From the NCBI GenBank assembly GCA_947302715.1, contig CAMYVY010000005.1:36382-100381 (forward strand): a stretch of 64,000 nt of DNA, read 5' to 3'. The position numbers and the translations under genes are program-made. Position 1 is the first letter of the stretch; every line of letters begins with the position of its first letter. Of this stretch, positions 36,281 through 44,325 are shown piece after piece. The notes beneath the pieces were generated by a model that saw only the letters and a program-made list of their open reading frames with translations, searched no databases and was not told where the DNA came from. The stretch comes from an uncultured Clostridia bacterium (lineage in GTDB: Bacteria > Bacillota > Clostridia > Peptostreptococcales > Anaerovoracaceae).

Positions 36281-37264
36281 TCACCATTCAAAATGCTGGT
36301 AGTCAACGGGATTGGACCAGTCTCCGCCCCAGGTAAACCCATAAGACGCGAATGTCGACTCACATATATCGCCTTTTAGAATCATGTGTGCCATTCCTGA
36401 GGTTCTATCAAGATAGTCGTAGTCCCAATCATATAGGTCTTGATAGCTTCCGTCGGAACCGATTACATAGTAGGGATTTTGTTTGGGGTTTACGTCAATC
36501 GCATAGCCATAGGCATGATTGGAAAGATGCGTACCTCCACTTATAACTCTATAGCAAAACGCCGATGTATTGTTTGCAGCAATCGACGCATCGTCTGATG
36601 GTGTCCCATCACCTGTCCAAAAATCATCTATTAGCCTAATCGATTCAATCTCATATTCATTATCAAACAGAGTTTTAAAAATGGAAAGAACCGAATCTGC
36701 GATATTTGCATTTACTATCATTTCACCCAATCTGATTTGATGGGAATAATCGTAATGAAGGATTCTTAGATATCGTAGATCGCTAAGTCCGACATACGGA
36801 TTGTCTTGATAGGACCGTCCGTAGATTCTATCAAAAGTCTTGTCGCCTGTTTCTATCGTATAGCTTTGAAAATAATCCGATGTATCAGCAATGGTGTTTG
36901 GATCGATAACACTTTCAGGCTCAATATCATATATATTCATTTCCTTATCCTTATCTGACGTTCCGGTCTCCTCACCATCATCTTTATTTGTTGTACCATT
37001 CTCTTTATTGCTATTATCCTCGCTGCCCTCCTTATCTTCTTTGGTATCTTGAGTTAATAATTCCTGATTGTCATCTTCTGTGTTTTCATGCGAAAATCCG
37101 TCTACACCTCCGACGTTTTCCGCATTCTTCTCTTCATCAGCACCCATGCTACTCTCACCCTGGTTATTGGAAGTTCCGGCCATTGCCGTTATAGCGATAA
37201 TTAGCAAAAGAACAAGCAAGGCGCACAATATGATTATTCTTTTTGAAATTGAATTCTTTTTCAT
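36281..37264 (-). CDS. M15 family D,D- or L,D-peptidase (cell-wall), membrane anchored
   Basis: N-terminal membrane segment (about 8-30), an acidic, Asn/Lys/Glu-rich linker (about 32-110) and a C-terminal M15 (VanY/CwlK-like) domain with zinc ligands in GGTHLSNHAYGYAIDVN and the final His in VDYQHFEW. It cleaves peptidoglycan stem peptides; whether D-Ala-D-Ala or L-Ala-D-Glu is not clear. The protein ends at the zinc motif. The ATG lies 10 bases after a -10 box and has no ribosome binding site. Confidence 0.88.
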   Translation of the reverse strand: MKKNSISKRIIILCALLVLLLIIAITAMAGTSNNQGESSMGADEEKNAENVGGVDGFSHENTEDDNQELLTQDTKEDKEGSEDNSNKENGTTNKDDGEETGTSDKDKEMNIYDIEPESVIDPNTIADTSDYFQSYTIETGDKTFDRIYGRSYQDNPYVGLSDLRYLRILHYDYSHQIRLGEMIVNANIADSVLSIFKTLFDNEYEIESIRLIDDFWTGDGTPSDDASIAANNTSAFCYRVISGGTHLSNHAYGYAIDVNPKQNPYYVIGSDGSYQDLYDWDYDYLDRTSGMAHMILKGDICESTFASYGFTWGGDWSNPVDYQHFEW

Positions 37265-37274
37265 ATATCAATGT

Positions 37275-37304
37275 ATTCTAAAGCCTCTTTGAATGATTAG
37301 TCAA
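37275..37304 (-). promoter_or_regulatory. Promoter of the M15 gene
   Basis: On the minus strand TTGACT, 18 bp, TAGAAT. Only 10 bp separate the -10 box from the ATG, so the leader would be about three nucleotides. Confidence 0.65.
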
Positions 37305-37320
37305 GTGCGGTTATTATCCC

Positions 37321-37350
37321 TTGACATCACTTGTTTTAATGTGTTATAAA
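37321..37350 (+). promoter_or_regulatory. Promoter of the riboswitch-transporter unit
   Basis: TTGACA, 18 bp, TATAAA. The predicted start (about 37357) coincides with the 5' end of the riboswitch aptamer. Confidence 0.8.
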
Positions 37351-37355
37351 ATAAC

Positions 37356-37520
37356 GTGCAAAGGGAGTAGCCGGCATTGGTTGAAGCAATCGATTAATCA
37401 AATGCTTGCACTGTCGTCAATACGATTCATCCATGCGAAAAAATGCATTGGATAATCCGGCAATGTGACTATGTGGCGAGACTTTGTTGCAAGATTCCGT
37501 TGCGACAAGGTCTTTTTATT
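37356..37520 (+). ncRNA. yybP-ykoY (manganese) riboswitch with expression-platform terminator
   Basis: The aptamer shows the class hallmarks: AAAGGGAGTAGCCGGC at the 5' end, the internal GTCGTCAATACG and TGGATAATCCGGC segments, and GGCGAGACTTTG closing the helix. The terminator follows at once: AGACTTTGTTGC (37479-37490) pairs with GCGACAAGGTCT (37502-37513), then TTTTATTTAT. The terminator's 5' arm reuses the aptamer's closing strand CTTTG, so ligand binding should block termination (ON switch with Mn2+). Recognised by motif, without a covariance search. A further ATGACCTG/CAGGTCAT inverted repeat lies at 37522-37559. Confidence 0.85.
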
Positions 37521-37613
37521 TATGACCTGTTCAAATCTATGATTTGGCTCGCAGGTCATAAAAAGCAGTTGCCAAGTTGCCCTTTGATTATTGATTTAAA
37601 TGGAGATTCACCA

Positions 37614-38972
37614 ATGAGTTTAACCATATTCGCAGGAATACTATTTGTAATCACATACATCCTGATGTTCGCCTTCCAGAAGATAAGGCCCTACGTTGCC
37701 CTGGCATCTGCAGCCATCTTCGTTTTAGTCGGAAGCATGGGAATCTTTCCGGAATTCAGCTACACCCTTATTGATGCCCTAAAACAAATAGACTGGAATG
37801 TGCTAATGATGATTGCGGGAACAATGGGTACCGTATATCTGTTCATAGAGTCTGACATGCCAAAACTCATGAGCGACATTCTCGTTTCCAAACTCCACAG
37901 CGTCAAATGGCTGATCGTAGTTTTATCGCTCTTCGCGGGAATAATCTCAGCCTTCGTCGATAATGTCGCGACGGTTCTCATGGTTGCACCGGTTGCGATA
38001 GCCCTCTGCAAACAGCTTAAAATATCACCGGTTCCCGCAATAATATGTATTGCAATCTCTTCGAATTTACAGGGCGCTGCCACCCTTGTTGGAGATACCA
38101 CATCCATACTTTTAGCAAAAGCCGCGAACCTTGACTTCATGGATTTTTTCTTCGTGGAGGGTCGTCCGGGAATGTTCTGGGTTACCGAATGCGGAGCAGT
38201 AGTAAGCGCAATAATTATTCTCTTTAAAATGCGAAAGGAAACTGCCTCCGTTTATCTAAATCAGCGAACAAAGGTAGAGGACATGGTCCCATCTGCCCTT
38301 CTCCTTTTGACGGTAATCACACTGATTGCAACATCATTTATTCCGTATAAGTCAAATGCAGCACCGGGGCAGTTCTACAAGCCCGACATCACAAACGGAC
38401 TCATCTGCATCTTCTACTTTGCGATTGGAATAATCCGCGCCACCATCAAAACAAAAAGCACGGATACTCTTAAATCCGCACTTAAGGAAATCGATTATTA
38501 TACGCTTGCGCTACTCGCCGGTCTCTTCGTTGTAATCGGCGGAATAACGGAAGCTGGCATCATAGAAATAATCGGTGATGCAATCGCCGGAGTAAGCGGT
38601 GACGGAAGCAGAGCATCCATATTCCTCGTCTATTCCATAATAGTATGGATGTCCGTACTTGCATCCGCATTCATCGATAATATCCCCTATACAGCTACCA
38701 TGCTTCCCGTTGTAGCGATTGTAAGCGAGGAGCTTTCAGCAGCGGGTGGAATCGACATTCACCCGAACCTCATGTATTTCGGTCTGCTTGTAGGAGCGAC
38801 ACTTGGAGGAAATATCACACCGATAGGTGCAAGTGCAAACATCACGGGGCTCGGCCTTCTAAGAAAAGAAGGGCACCAGGTAGGAACAAGGGAATTCATG
38901 TCCTACTCAGTACCCTTCACCTTATCTGCCGTTATTACTGGATATCTCCTGGTTTGGTTTATCTGGATGTAG
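37614..38972 (+). CDS. ArsB/NhaD-type (ion transporter superfamily) permease under Mn riboswitch
   Basis: About 452 aa with 10-12 hydrophobic segments. Ion-transporter-superfamily signatures are duplicated: DNVATVLMVAPVAIA in the first half and DNIPYTATMLPVVAI in the second, plus GGNITPIGASANI. The family includes ArsB, NhaD antiporters and SLC13-like carriers. The track's start (37443) lies inside the riboswitch; the ATG at 37614 follows GGAG by eight bases and opens a hydrophobic N-terminus (MSLTIFAGILFVIT). The Mn-responsive leader suggests export of Mn2+ or a Mn-linked ion, which is inference. It ends 2 bp from the convergent flavoprotein gene. Confidence 0.85.
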   Translation: MSLTIFAGILFVITYILMFAFQKIRPYVALASAAIFVLVGSMGIFPEFSYTLIDALKQIDWNVLMMIAGTMGTVYLFIESDMPKLMSDILVSKLHSVKWLIVVLSLFAGIISAFVDNVATVLMVAPVAIALCKQLKISPVPAIICIAISSNLQGAATLVGDTTSILLAKAANLDFMDFFFVEGRPGMFWVTECGAVVSAIIILFKMRKETASVYLNQRTKVEDMVPSALLLLTVITLIATSFIPYKSNAAPGQFYKPDITNGLICIFYFAIGIIRATIKTKSTDTLKSALKEIDYYTLALLAGLFVVIGGITEAGIIEIIGDAIAGVSGDGSRASIFLVYSIIVWMSVLASAFIDNIPYTATMLPVVAIVSEELSAAGGIDIHPNLMYFGLLVGATLGGNITPIGASANITGLGLLRKEGHQVGTREFMSYSVPFTLSAVITGYLLVWFIWM

Positions 38973-38974
38973 TT

Positions 38975-40174
38975 TCACCGGTTTTCTCCCATGGCGATAC
39001 CCGCGCGGATTCCCGTCGTCCATGCATTTTGGAGGTTAAAACCTCCGCACATAAAATCTTGATCCAATACTTCACCTGCAAGGTATAATCCGGGGACAAT
39101 CAGCGACTCCCCGGTTTTTTTATTTATCTCGGAAAGCGGAACTCCGCCCCTCGTTACCTGTGCCATATCCCAGCCTCGGAAACTCTTCGGATGTATTTTA
39201 TATGCCTTAAGATTCTCTATTAAGGCGTCCGGATTACTTTTGATTCGCTTCGCCAGGGGCGCCTTAACAAGGGAACATATATCAGCCTTTTCTTCCATCA
39301 AAGTCTTCAGCATCTCTTCCTTGAAATCGGGAATAAAATCGATTTCGATTTCGTATTTCGAGAAATCCCTTCCCTCAATAAAGCGGGTCAAATTAAAAAT
39401 GCAGATTCCTGATACACCGTAATCTGTAAATTGTATTTCGCCATTCTCACTGAAGATGATATCCGATTGATGCCTAAGTGACACCTTGGCTTTCTGCCTG
39501 ATTCCTGCAATATCGGTAAAATCCTCTTCCGTTTCAACCCCTGTAAGGACCGGAATTAGCGGTGTTACACTATGCCCGAGCGCCTTTGCAAATCTGTATC
39601 CATCGCCTGTCGTCCCGAGCTTTGGTTTTGACTTTCCGCCGGTGGATATCAAAACCTTCTTTGCAAAGAATGTGATATCGTCATCCTCTTGGATTCCTCT
39701 TAGTAGGCCATCCTTTATAGCTTCCTCTTTTGCCCAATAAGCCTTGGGTTTATTGAAGGTTGTAAGAATGCTAAACTTATAGCCTTCGCTTGATGTATCC
39801 GAATCGTTCAAGCTTACCGACGTTACTTCTCTTCTGGTAAGAAGCTCGACGCCTCGGTCCAAGCACGCCCTTTTCAAGATGGAAACGACATCTCTTCCAT
39901 CCTCCGAATATGGATAAACTCTTCCCTCTTGGTCAATGCGAGTAAATAGTCCAAGGGACGAAAAGAAGGCCGAGGTCTTCGGCCATTCAGGGCTTTCTAT
40001 ATTGGAAAGGTTGCAGCGACCATTGCCTGCCGCAGCAACCTTGTGCCCAACATCAGGGAGCTTTTCCAGTACCGCTATAGTAGCGGAGCTCTCCGCATCT
40101 GCGGCTTTGATGGCAGAAGCGAGGCCGGAGGCTCCCCCTCCTATTATGCATATGTCAACTAATACTTCTTTCAT
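38975..40174 (-). CDS. FAD-dependent oxidoreductase, BaiN/HI0933 (YhiN) family
   Basis: 399 aa flavoprotein. The N-terminal dinucleotide site is CIIGGGASGLASAI, followed by KVAAAGNGRCNLSN, the family signature; C-terminal GEVLDQDFMCGGFNLQNAW closes the FAD site. Members are NAD(P)/FAD enzymes of mostly unknown substrate; BaiN was proposed to act in bile-acid dehydroxylation, but nothing here supports that role. The ATG overlaps the purC stop (TAGATG). Last gene of proB-proA-purC-BaiN-like. Confidence 0.88.
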   Translation of the reverse strand: MKEVLVDICIIGGGASGLASAIKAADAESSATIAVLEKLPDVGHKVAAAGNGRCNLSNIESPEWPKTSAFFSSLGLFTRIDQEGRVYPYSEDGRDVVSILKRACLDRGVELLTRREVTSVSLNDSDTSSEGYKFSILTTFNKPKAYWAKEEAIKDGLLRGIQEDDDITFFAKKVLISTGGKSKPKLGTTGDGYRFAKALGHSVTPLIPVLTGVETEEDFTDIAGIRQKAKVSLRHQSDIIFSENGEIQFTDYGVSGICIFNLTRFIEGRDFSKYEIEIDFIPDFKEEMLKTLMEEKADICSLVKAPLAKRIKSNPDALIENLKAYKIHPKSFRGWDMAQVTRGGVPLSEINKKTGESLIVPGLYLAGEVLDQDFMCGGFNLQNAWTTGIRAGIAMGENR

Positions 40175-41032
40175 CTATACCAACAAATTATATGCTTCCC
40201 AATACTTATCGATGGTCTTTTGAATGATCTCATCCGGAAGGTCGTAATCGCTGTCCGGATTTGCCTTAAGCCAGTCGCGCACAAACTGCTTGTCGAAGCT
40301 CGGCTGGGATTTTCCCGGCTCATATCCTTCAAGCGGCCAGAACCTGGAGCTGTCCGGCGTCAGCATTTCATCGCCGATTACAACATCACCGTTTTCATCT
40401 ACCCCAAATTCAAATTTCGTATCGGCTATTATTATTCCTCTTGATAGAGCATGCTCCGCGCATTTTTTATATAACTCGATTGTATAGTCCCTTACCTTGG
40501 TTGCATACTCTTCGCCGCGCCCCGGGAATTCCTTTTCTATGACCTCTATGCTGCGCTCAAATGAAATGTTCTCGTCATGGTCTCCGATTTCAGCCTTGGT
40601 GCTTGGAGTATAAATGGGTTCGGGAAGCCTGTCGGACTCGATTAACCCCTCCGGAAGTTTGATTCCACAAACTTCTCCTGTTTTTTGATAGCTTGCCCAA
40701 CCGCTTCCTGTAATGTATCCGCGAACAATGCATTCTACGGGGAGCATGGTTAGCTTCTTGCACATCATACTTCTGCCTTCGAATTTCTCAGTTTGAAAGA
40801 ATTCGGGCATGTCCTTTACATCTGTTGATATCACATGGTTGGGAACCACATCCGATGTGAAGTCAAACCAGAATTTCGACATCTGGGTAAGAACCTTGCC
40901 CTTACCCGGAACAAGATTTTTTAGAATCACATCAAAGGCCGAGATTCTATCCGTGGCAACCATAATCAGGCTGTCACCGATATCATAAATCTCACGAACT
41001 TTTCCTTCTTTTACGGGCGTAAATTCTTTCAT
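40175..41032 (-). CDS. purC: Phosphoribosylaminoimidazole-succinocarboxamide synthase (SAICAR synthetase)
   Basis: Step of purine synthesis joining aspartate to CAIR. Motifs [39 protein letters not shown] and [11 protein letters not shown] are typical. The start is the ATG at 41032 ([11 protein letters not shown]); the track adds 19 residues that overlap proA. About 285 aa, the longer bacterial type with a C-terminal helical extension, against about 240 in Bacillus. Other pur genes are not in the window, so it is detached from the usual cluster. Confidence 0.93.
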   Translation of the reverse strand: MKEFTPVKEGKVREIYDIGDSLIMVATDRISAFDVILKNLVPGKGKVLTQMSKFWFDFTSDVVPNHVISTDVKDMPEFFQTEKFEGRSMMCKKLTMLPVECIVRGYITGSGWASYQKTGEVCGIKLPEGLIESDRLPEPIYTPSTKAEIGDHDENISFERSIEVIEKEFPGRGEEYATKVRDYTIELYKKCAEHALSRGIIIADTKFEFGVDENGDVVIGDEMLTPDSSRFWPLEGYEPGKSQPSFDKQFVRDWLKANPDSDYDLPDEIIQKTIDKYWEAYNLLV

Positions 41033-41063
41033 CTGTCGTTCATTCCTTTCTTTAATCAACAAT

Positions 41064-42335
41064 CTATCCACGAATCTGTCCATCACCATAGATGATGTAT
41101 TTATAGCTCGTTAGGGCGAGGAGCCCCATGGGTCCTCTTGCGTGAAGCTTCTGGGTGCTTATTCCGATCTCACCTCCGAAGCCGAATTCAAAACCGTCGG
41201 TGAATCTGGTGGAGGCATTCACATAGACCGCCGCGGCATCGATTCTATCCAAGAATTTCTGAGCATTCTCATAATCCCTTGTTACTATTGTCTCAGAATG
41301 TCCTGTATTATATGTGTTGATATGCTCAACCGCTGCATCAAAGTCATCAACAACCTTGATGGAAATCTTAGCATCCAGATACTCTTCTCCCCAATCTCCT
41401 TCGCATGCTCCTATATATACCGCTTCATCCATGTCATGAACAGCGGCTTTTACTATAGGAATAGAATATTCATCACATCTCATTTCAACATCGTGCTCCG
41501 CAAGCATTTTGGCTATTGGCGGAAGTGCCTCATTCAAAATATTTTTGTGAATGACCAGCGACTCGCATGCATTGCATACGCTCATTCTTTGTGTCTTTGC
41601 ATTCTCTATGATTTTTACTGCCATGTTTATATCCGCGCTTTCATCAACAAAGACATGGCAGTTCCCCACCCCTGTTTCTATCACGGGTACCGTGCTGTTT
41701 TTTACCACTGTTTGGATGAGTCCTGCTCCACCTCTTGGAATCAGCACATCGATATATTCGTTTAACCTCATGAATTCCGTTGCTGTTTCGTGGGATGTAT
41801 CTTCGATAAGCTGAACGGCGTCCTCTGCTATATCACATGATGCTATCGCCCTCTTTAGGATATTTACGATTGCGATGTTGGAATTTATGGCATCACTTCC
41901 CCCTTTAAGTATCACCGCATTTCCCGTCTTAAAGCAAAGACCAAAAGCATCCGTCGTGACGTTTGGACGTGCTTCATAGATAATTCCTATGACGCCCATC
42001 GGCACACGTTTTTGCCCAATCTGAAGTCCATTGGGTCTCTTGGTCATGGATATGACCTCACCGACCGGATCCGGAAGCGACGCGATTTGTCTTAGACCAA
42101 GCGCCATGTCCTCCAAACGACTCTCTGTGAGAAGAAGCCTATCCAGCATATGCTCGGGCATATCCTTTGACCTTCCCAATGAAACATCCTTTTTGTTCTC
42201 CGCCAAAATAAACGATGCACCATCAAGAATCGCATCCGCACATGCATTAAGTACGCGATTCTTGTCATTGGTACCCATAACCCCGAGTTCCCTCGAGGCA
42301 CTCTTCGCTTTCTTTCCTATCTCATTTAGATTCAT
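41064..42335 (-). CDS. proA: Glutamate-5-semialdehyde dehydrogenase (gamma-glutamyl phosphate reductase)
   Basis: Second enzyme of proline synthesis. Aldehyde-dehydrogenase fold with [17 protein letters not shown], the nucleophile region [12 protein letters not shown] (active Cys) and [14 protein letters not shown] at the C-terminus. The ATG at 42335 ([17 protein letters not shown]) fits the family start and overlaps proB by 14 bp. Confidence 0.95.
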   Translation of the reverse strand: MNLNEIGKKAKSASRELGVMGTNDKNRVLNACADAILDGASFILAENKKDVSLGRSKDMPEHMLDRLLLTESRLEDMALGLRQIASLPDPVGEVISMTKRPNGLQIGQKRVPMGVIGIIYEARPNVTTDAFGLCFKTGNAVILKGGSDAINSNIAIVNILKRAIASCDIAEDAVQLIEDTSHETATEFMRLNEYIDVLIPRGGAGLIQTVVKNSTVPVIETGVGNCHVFVDESADINMAVKIIENAKTQRMSVCNACESLVIHKNILNEALPPIAKMLAEHDVEMRCDEYSIPIVKAAVHDMDEAVYIGACEGDWGEEYLDAKISIKVVDDFDAAVEHINTYNTGHSETIVTRDYENAQKFLDRIDAAAVYVNASTRFTDGFEFGFGGEIGISTQKLHARGPMGLLALTSYKYIIYGDGQIRG

Positions 42336-43266
42336 ACCTACGCACTCTTTCTTTTGCAATGAATAGTGTCCCTATTTGCTCACCATTAGTTATATGGTGA
42401 ATCACATGGAAATCCTCACCGCTTGCTATGATCATGTCAATCCCTGAACCTGTAGCAATTCTCGCCGCAGAAAGTTTTGTTGCCATACCTCCCGTTCCGG
42501 CATTGGTTCCCGTTGTACTCTTTCCCATTGCCATTATCTGATCATCCAGATTGGTTACAACGCTTATGAATTCCGCATCCTCATCGGTATGAGGATCCGC
42601 AGTATAGAGACCGTCTATATCTGAAAGGAGTATCAAAAGATCCGCTTCAACCAAATTTGCAACTACAGCAGACAATGTATCGTTATCGCCAAATACGGCA
42701 AGGGATTCAATCTCAGAAGTTGCAACCGTATCATTTTCATTAACAATAGGTATCACACCAAGCTTCAAGAGTTCTTCGAACGTCTTCTTCGCATTATGAG
42801 AAGCCTCCTCACTGAGAAAATTATCCTTTGTAATTAAGACCTGTCCGCATGTCTGGTTGTATTCGGCGAATAATTTTTGATAAATCATCATGAGACGCGC
42901 CTGCCCAACTGCAGCGCAAGCCTGTTTCTCTTCGATTCTGTCAGGCCTATGGTCTACACCAAGAGCTGTCCTTCCAACCATTATAGCACCGGAAGTAACC
43001 AGTACAACTTCCTTACCGCTATTCCTCAAGTCTGTAAGTTCCCGAACCAGAATCTCGAGCTTTATAAGGTCCAGTTTCCCACTCTCCTGATGTGTAAGCG
43101 AAGAGGAACCAACCTTGACAACTATTCGCTTTTTATCCTTAAAATCGCGAAGCGGCTCGACAGACATCCCTCTCTGCTCCCCAGAATGCTCGGCCCCTCC
43201 AAATCTCTCACGTACATCCTTTATAATCTTATCGCCAACAGCTTTTTTCAATTTATTATCCAACAT
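42322..43266 (-). CDS. proB: Glutamate 5-kinase
   Basis: First enzyme of proline synthesis. Amino-acid-kinase domain ([60 protein letters not shown]). There is no C-terminal PUA domain. The first 33 residues ([12 protein letters not shown]...) are unlike ProB and lie next to the simple-repeat tract; the ATG at 43167 ([18 protein letters not shown]) with an upstream GGAG is a plausible alternative start, giving 281 aa. Both starts have a candidate ribosome binding site. Confidence 0.93.
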   Translation of the reverse strand: MLDNKLKKAVGDKIIKDVRERFGGAEHSGEQRGMSVEPLRDFKDKKRIVVKVGSSSLTHQESGKLDLIKLEILVRELTDLRNSGKEVVLVTSGAIMVGRTALGVDHRPDRIEEKQACAAVGQARLMMIYQKLFAEYNQTCGQVLITKDNFLSEEASHNAKKTFEELLKLGVIPIVNENDTVATSEIESLAVFGDNDTLSAVVANLVEADLLILLSDIDGLYTADPHTDEDAEFISVVTNLDDQIMAMGKSTTGTNAGTGGMATKLSAARIATGSGIDMIIASGEDFHVIHHITNGEQIGTLFIAKERVRRYESK

Positions 43267-43278
43267 CTTTTCTCCAAC

Positions 43279-43440
43279 AGCCTCTCCAATTTATTATTTA
43301 TTATCTATTATTTATTATCTATTATTTATTATCTATTATCTATTATCTATTTTCTATTTTCTATTATCTATTTTCTATTATCTATATGTCTATTATCCAT
43401 TATCTATATGTCTATTATCCATTATCTATATGTCTATTAT
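43279..43440. repeat. Low-complexity TTATCTA-type microsatellite with 22-bp sub-repeats
   Basis: About 160 bp made of variants of ttatctatta/tttctatta, passing into three copies of a 22-bp unit tctatatgtctattatccatta. It lies immediately upstream of proB, so slippage here would change the promoter region. No gene or clear promoter was found in it. Confidence 0.85.
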
Positions 43441-43627
43441 TGCAGATGTTAATCTCCAGCTAAATATCGCCATAGAACAATCAATGGTAAAAAATACTAT
43501 CATACTTTTTAAAATAGCTATACATCCTCATTATACACAAACGCAATGCATCGTCAATGGATTGCGACCATAGCTACTCGGCACTCATCTATCATTGCAT
43601 TAATTGCGTAAGATAGTACATAAACGT

Positions 43628-44053
43628 ATTTCGTAGTATTTTTGTTTTTTTGACGTTTCGCTCCGGAGTATTTTTGATTTTTGATGCAAATACTCCGAAA
43701 TTCTGGCTCGACTTGCAGAATTTCGTAGTTTTTTTGTATTTATGGCGTTTCGCTCCGGAGTATTTTTGATTTTTGATGCAAATACTCCAAAATTCTGGCT
43801 CGACTTGCAGAATTTCGTAGTATTTTTGTATTTTTGGCGTTTCGCTCCGGAGTATTTTTGATTTTTGATGCAAATACTCCAAAATTCTGGCCTGACTTGC
43901 AGAATTTCGTAGTATTTTTGTTTTTTTGGCGTTTCGCTCCGGAGTATTTTTGATTTTTGATGCAAATACTCCGAAATTCTGGCTCGACTTGCAGAATTTC
44001 GTAGTATTTTTGTTTTTTTGGCGTTTCACTCCGGAGTATTTTTGATTTTTTGA
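43628..44053 (-). repeat. 92-bp tandem repeat, array 2 (about 4.6 copies, inverted relative to array 1)
   Basis: CTCCGGAGTA-type anchors occur at 43661, 43753, 43845, 43937 and 44029, exactly 92 bp apart. The minus-strand unit begins CGGAGTATTTGCATCAAAAA and shares a 70-bp core with array 1 but has its own 22-bp linker (ending GTCGAGCCAGAATTT). The minus strand is free of stop triplets in all three frames, which explains the overlapping track ORFs 43592..44152, 43600..43965 and 43740..44063. I do not annotate these as genes because they have no clear ribosome binding site and the frame rotates every 92 bp. Confidence 0.95.
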
Positions 44054-44100
44054 AAAGATACACAGAAAAAATCTATATTTTAGAAATAATCGTAGATTTG

Positions 44101-44182
44101 GGCAGGACATAAAAACAGTGCGACAGTGTTGAGGGGGAAAGAACTGCCGCACCTGCTACCTGTATGTATACCATCCCCTCAG
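44101..44182. other. Candidate pseudoknotted structure in the proB/flavodiiron intergenic region
   Basis: Stem GTGCGACAGT/ACTGCCGCAC (one mismatch) with loop GTTGAGGGGGAAAGA; the loop's TGAGGGG is exactly complementary to CCCCTCA at 44175-44181, and GCAG/CTGC may close the base. The remainder of the gap, 44183-44260, has only a weak GGAACA/TGTTCC pairing. The transcribed strand is unknown. Confidence 0.4.
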
Positions 44183-44261
44183 GAACAATACCATACGCCA
44201 GTATTCTACAATATTGGTTGTTACTATTGTGTTCCAAGGTTTTTCAATGCCTCGGAGCTTT

Positions 44262-44300
44262 TTTGATTAAAGGGACGGCTCATAAATGAACCGCCCCTCA
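44262..44300 (-). terminator. Terminator of the flavodiiron gene
   Basis: Minus-strand hairpin GGGGCGGTTCA-TTTA-TGAGCCGTCCC followed by TTTAATC and, further on, TTTTTT-type tracts on the opposite strand. It shares the GGGACGG core with the hairpin near 800. Confidence 0.75.
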
Positions 44301-44325
44301 CCCTAAATAAACTATCTCGCCAATT

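Noticed and set aside
37443-37613. N-terminal 57 residues of the track ORF for the ArsB-like transporter
   Set aside because: They are encoded by the riboswitch and terminator; the ATG at 37614 has a proper GGAG site.
35842-44053. CRISPR array interpretation of the 92-bp repeats
   Set aside because: Linkers are identical within each array rather than unique spacers, the repeat core is too long, and no cas genes are present.
43592-44152. Track ORF of 186 aa (and 43600..43965, 43740..44063) as repeat proteins
   Set aside because: They are the three frames of the 92-bp repeat. The unit length is not a multiple of three and has no stops, so every frame stays open. No convincing start site.
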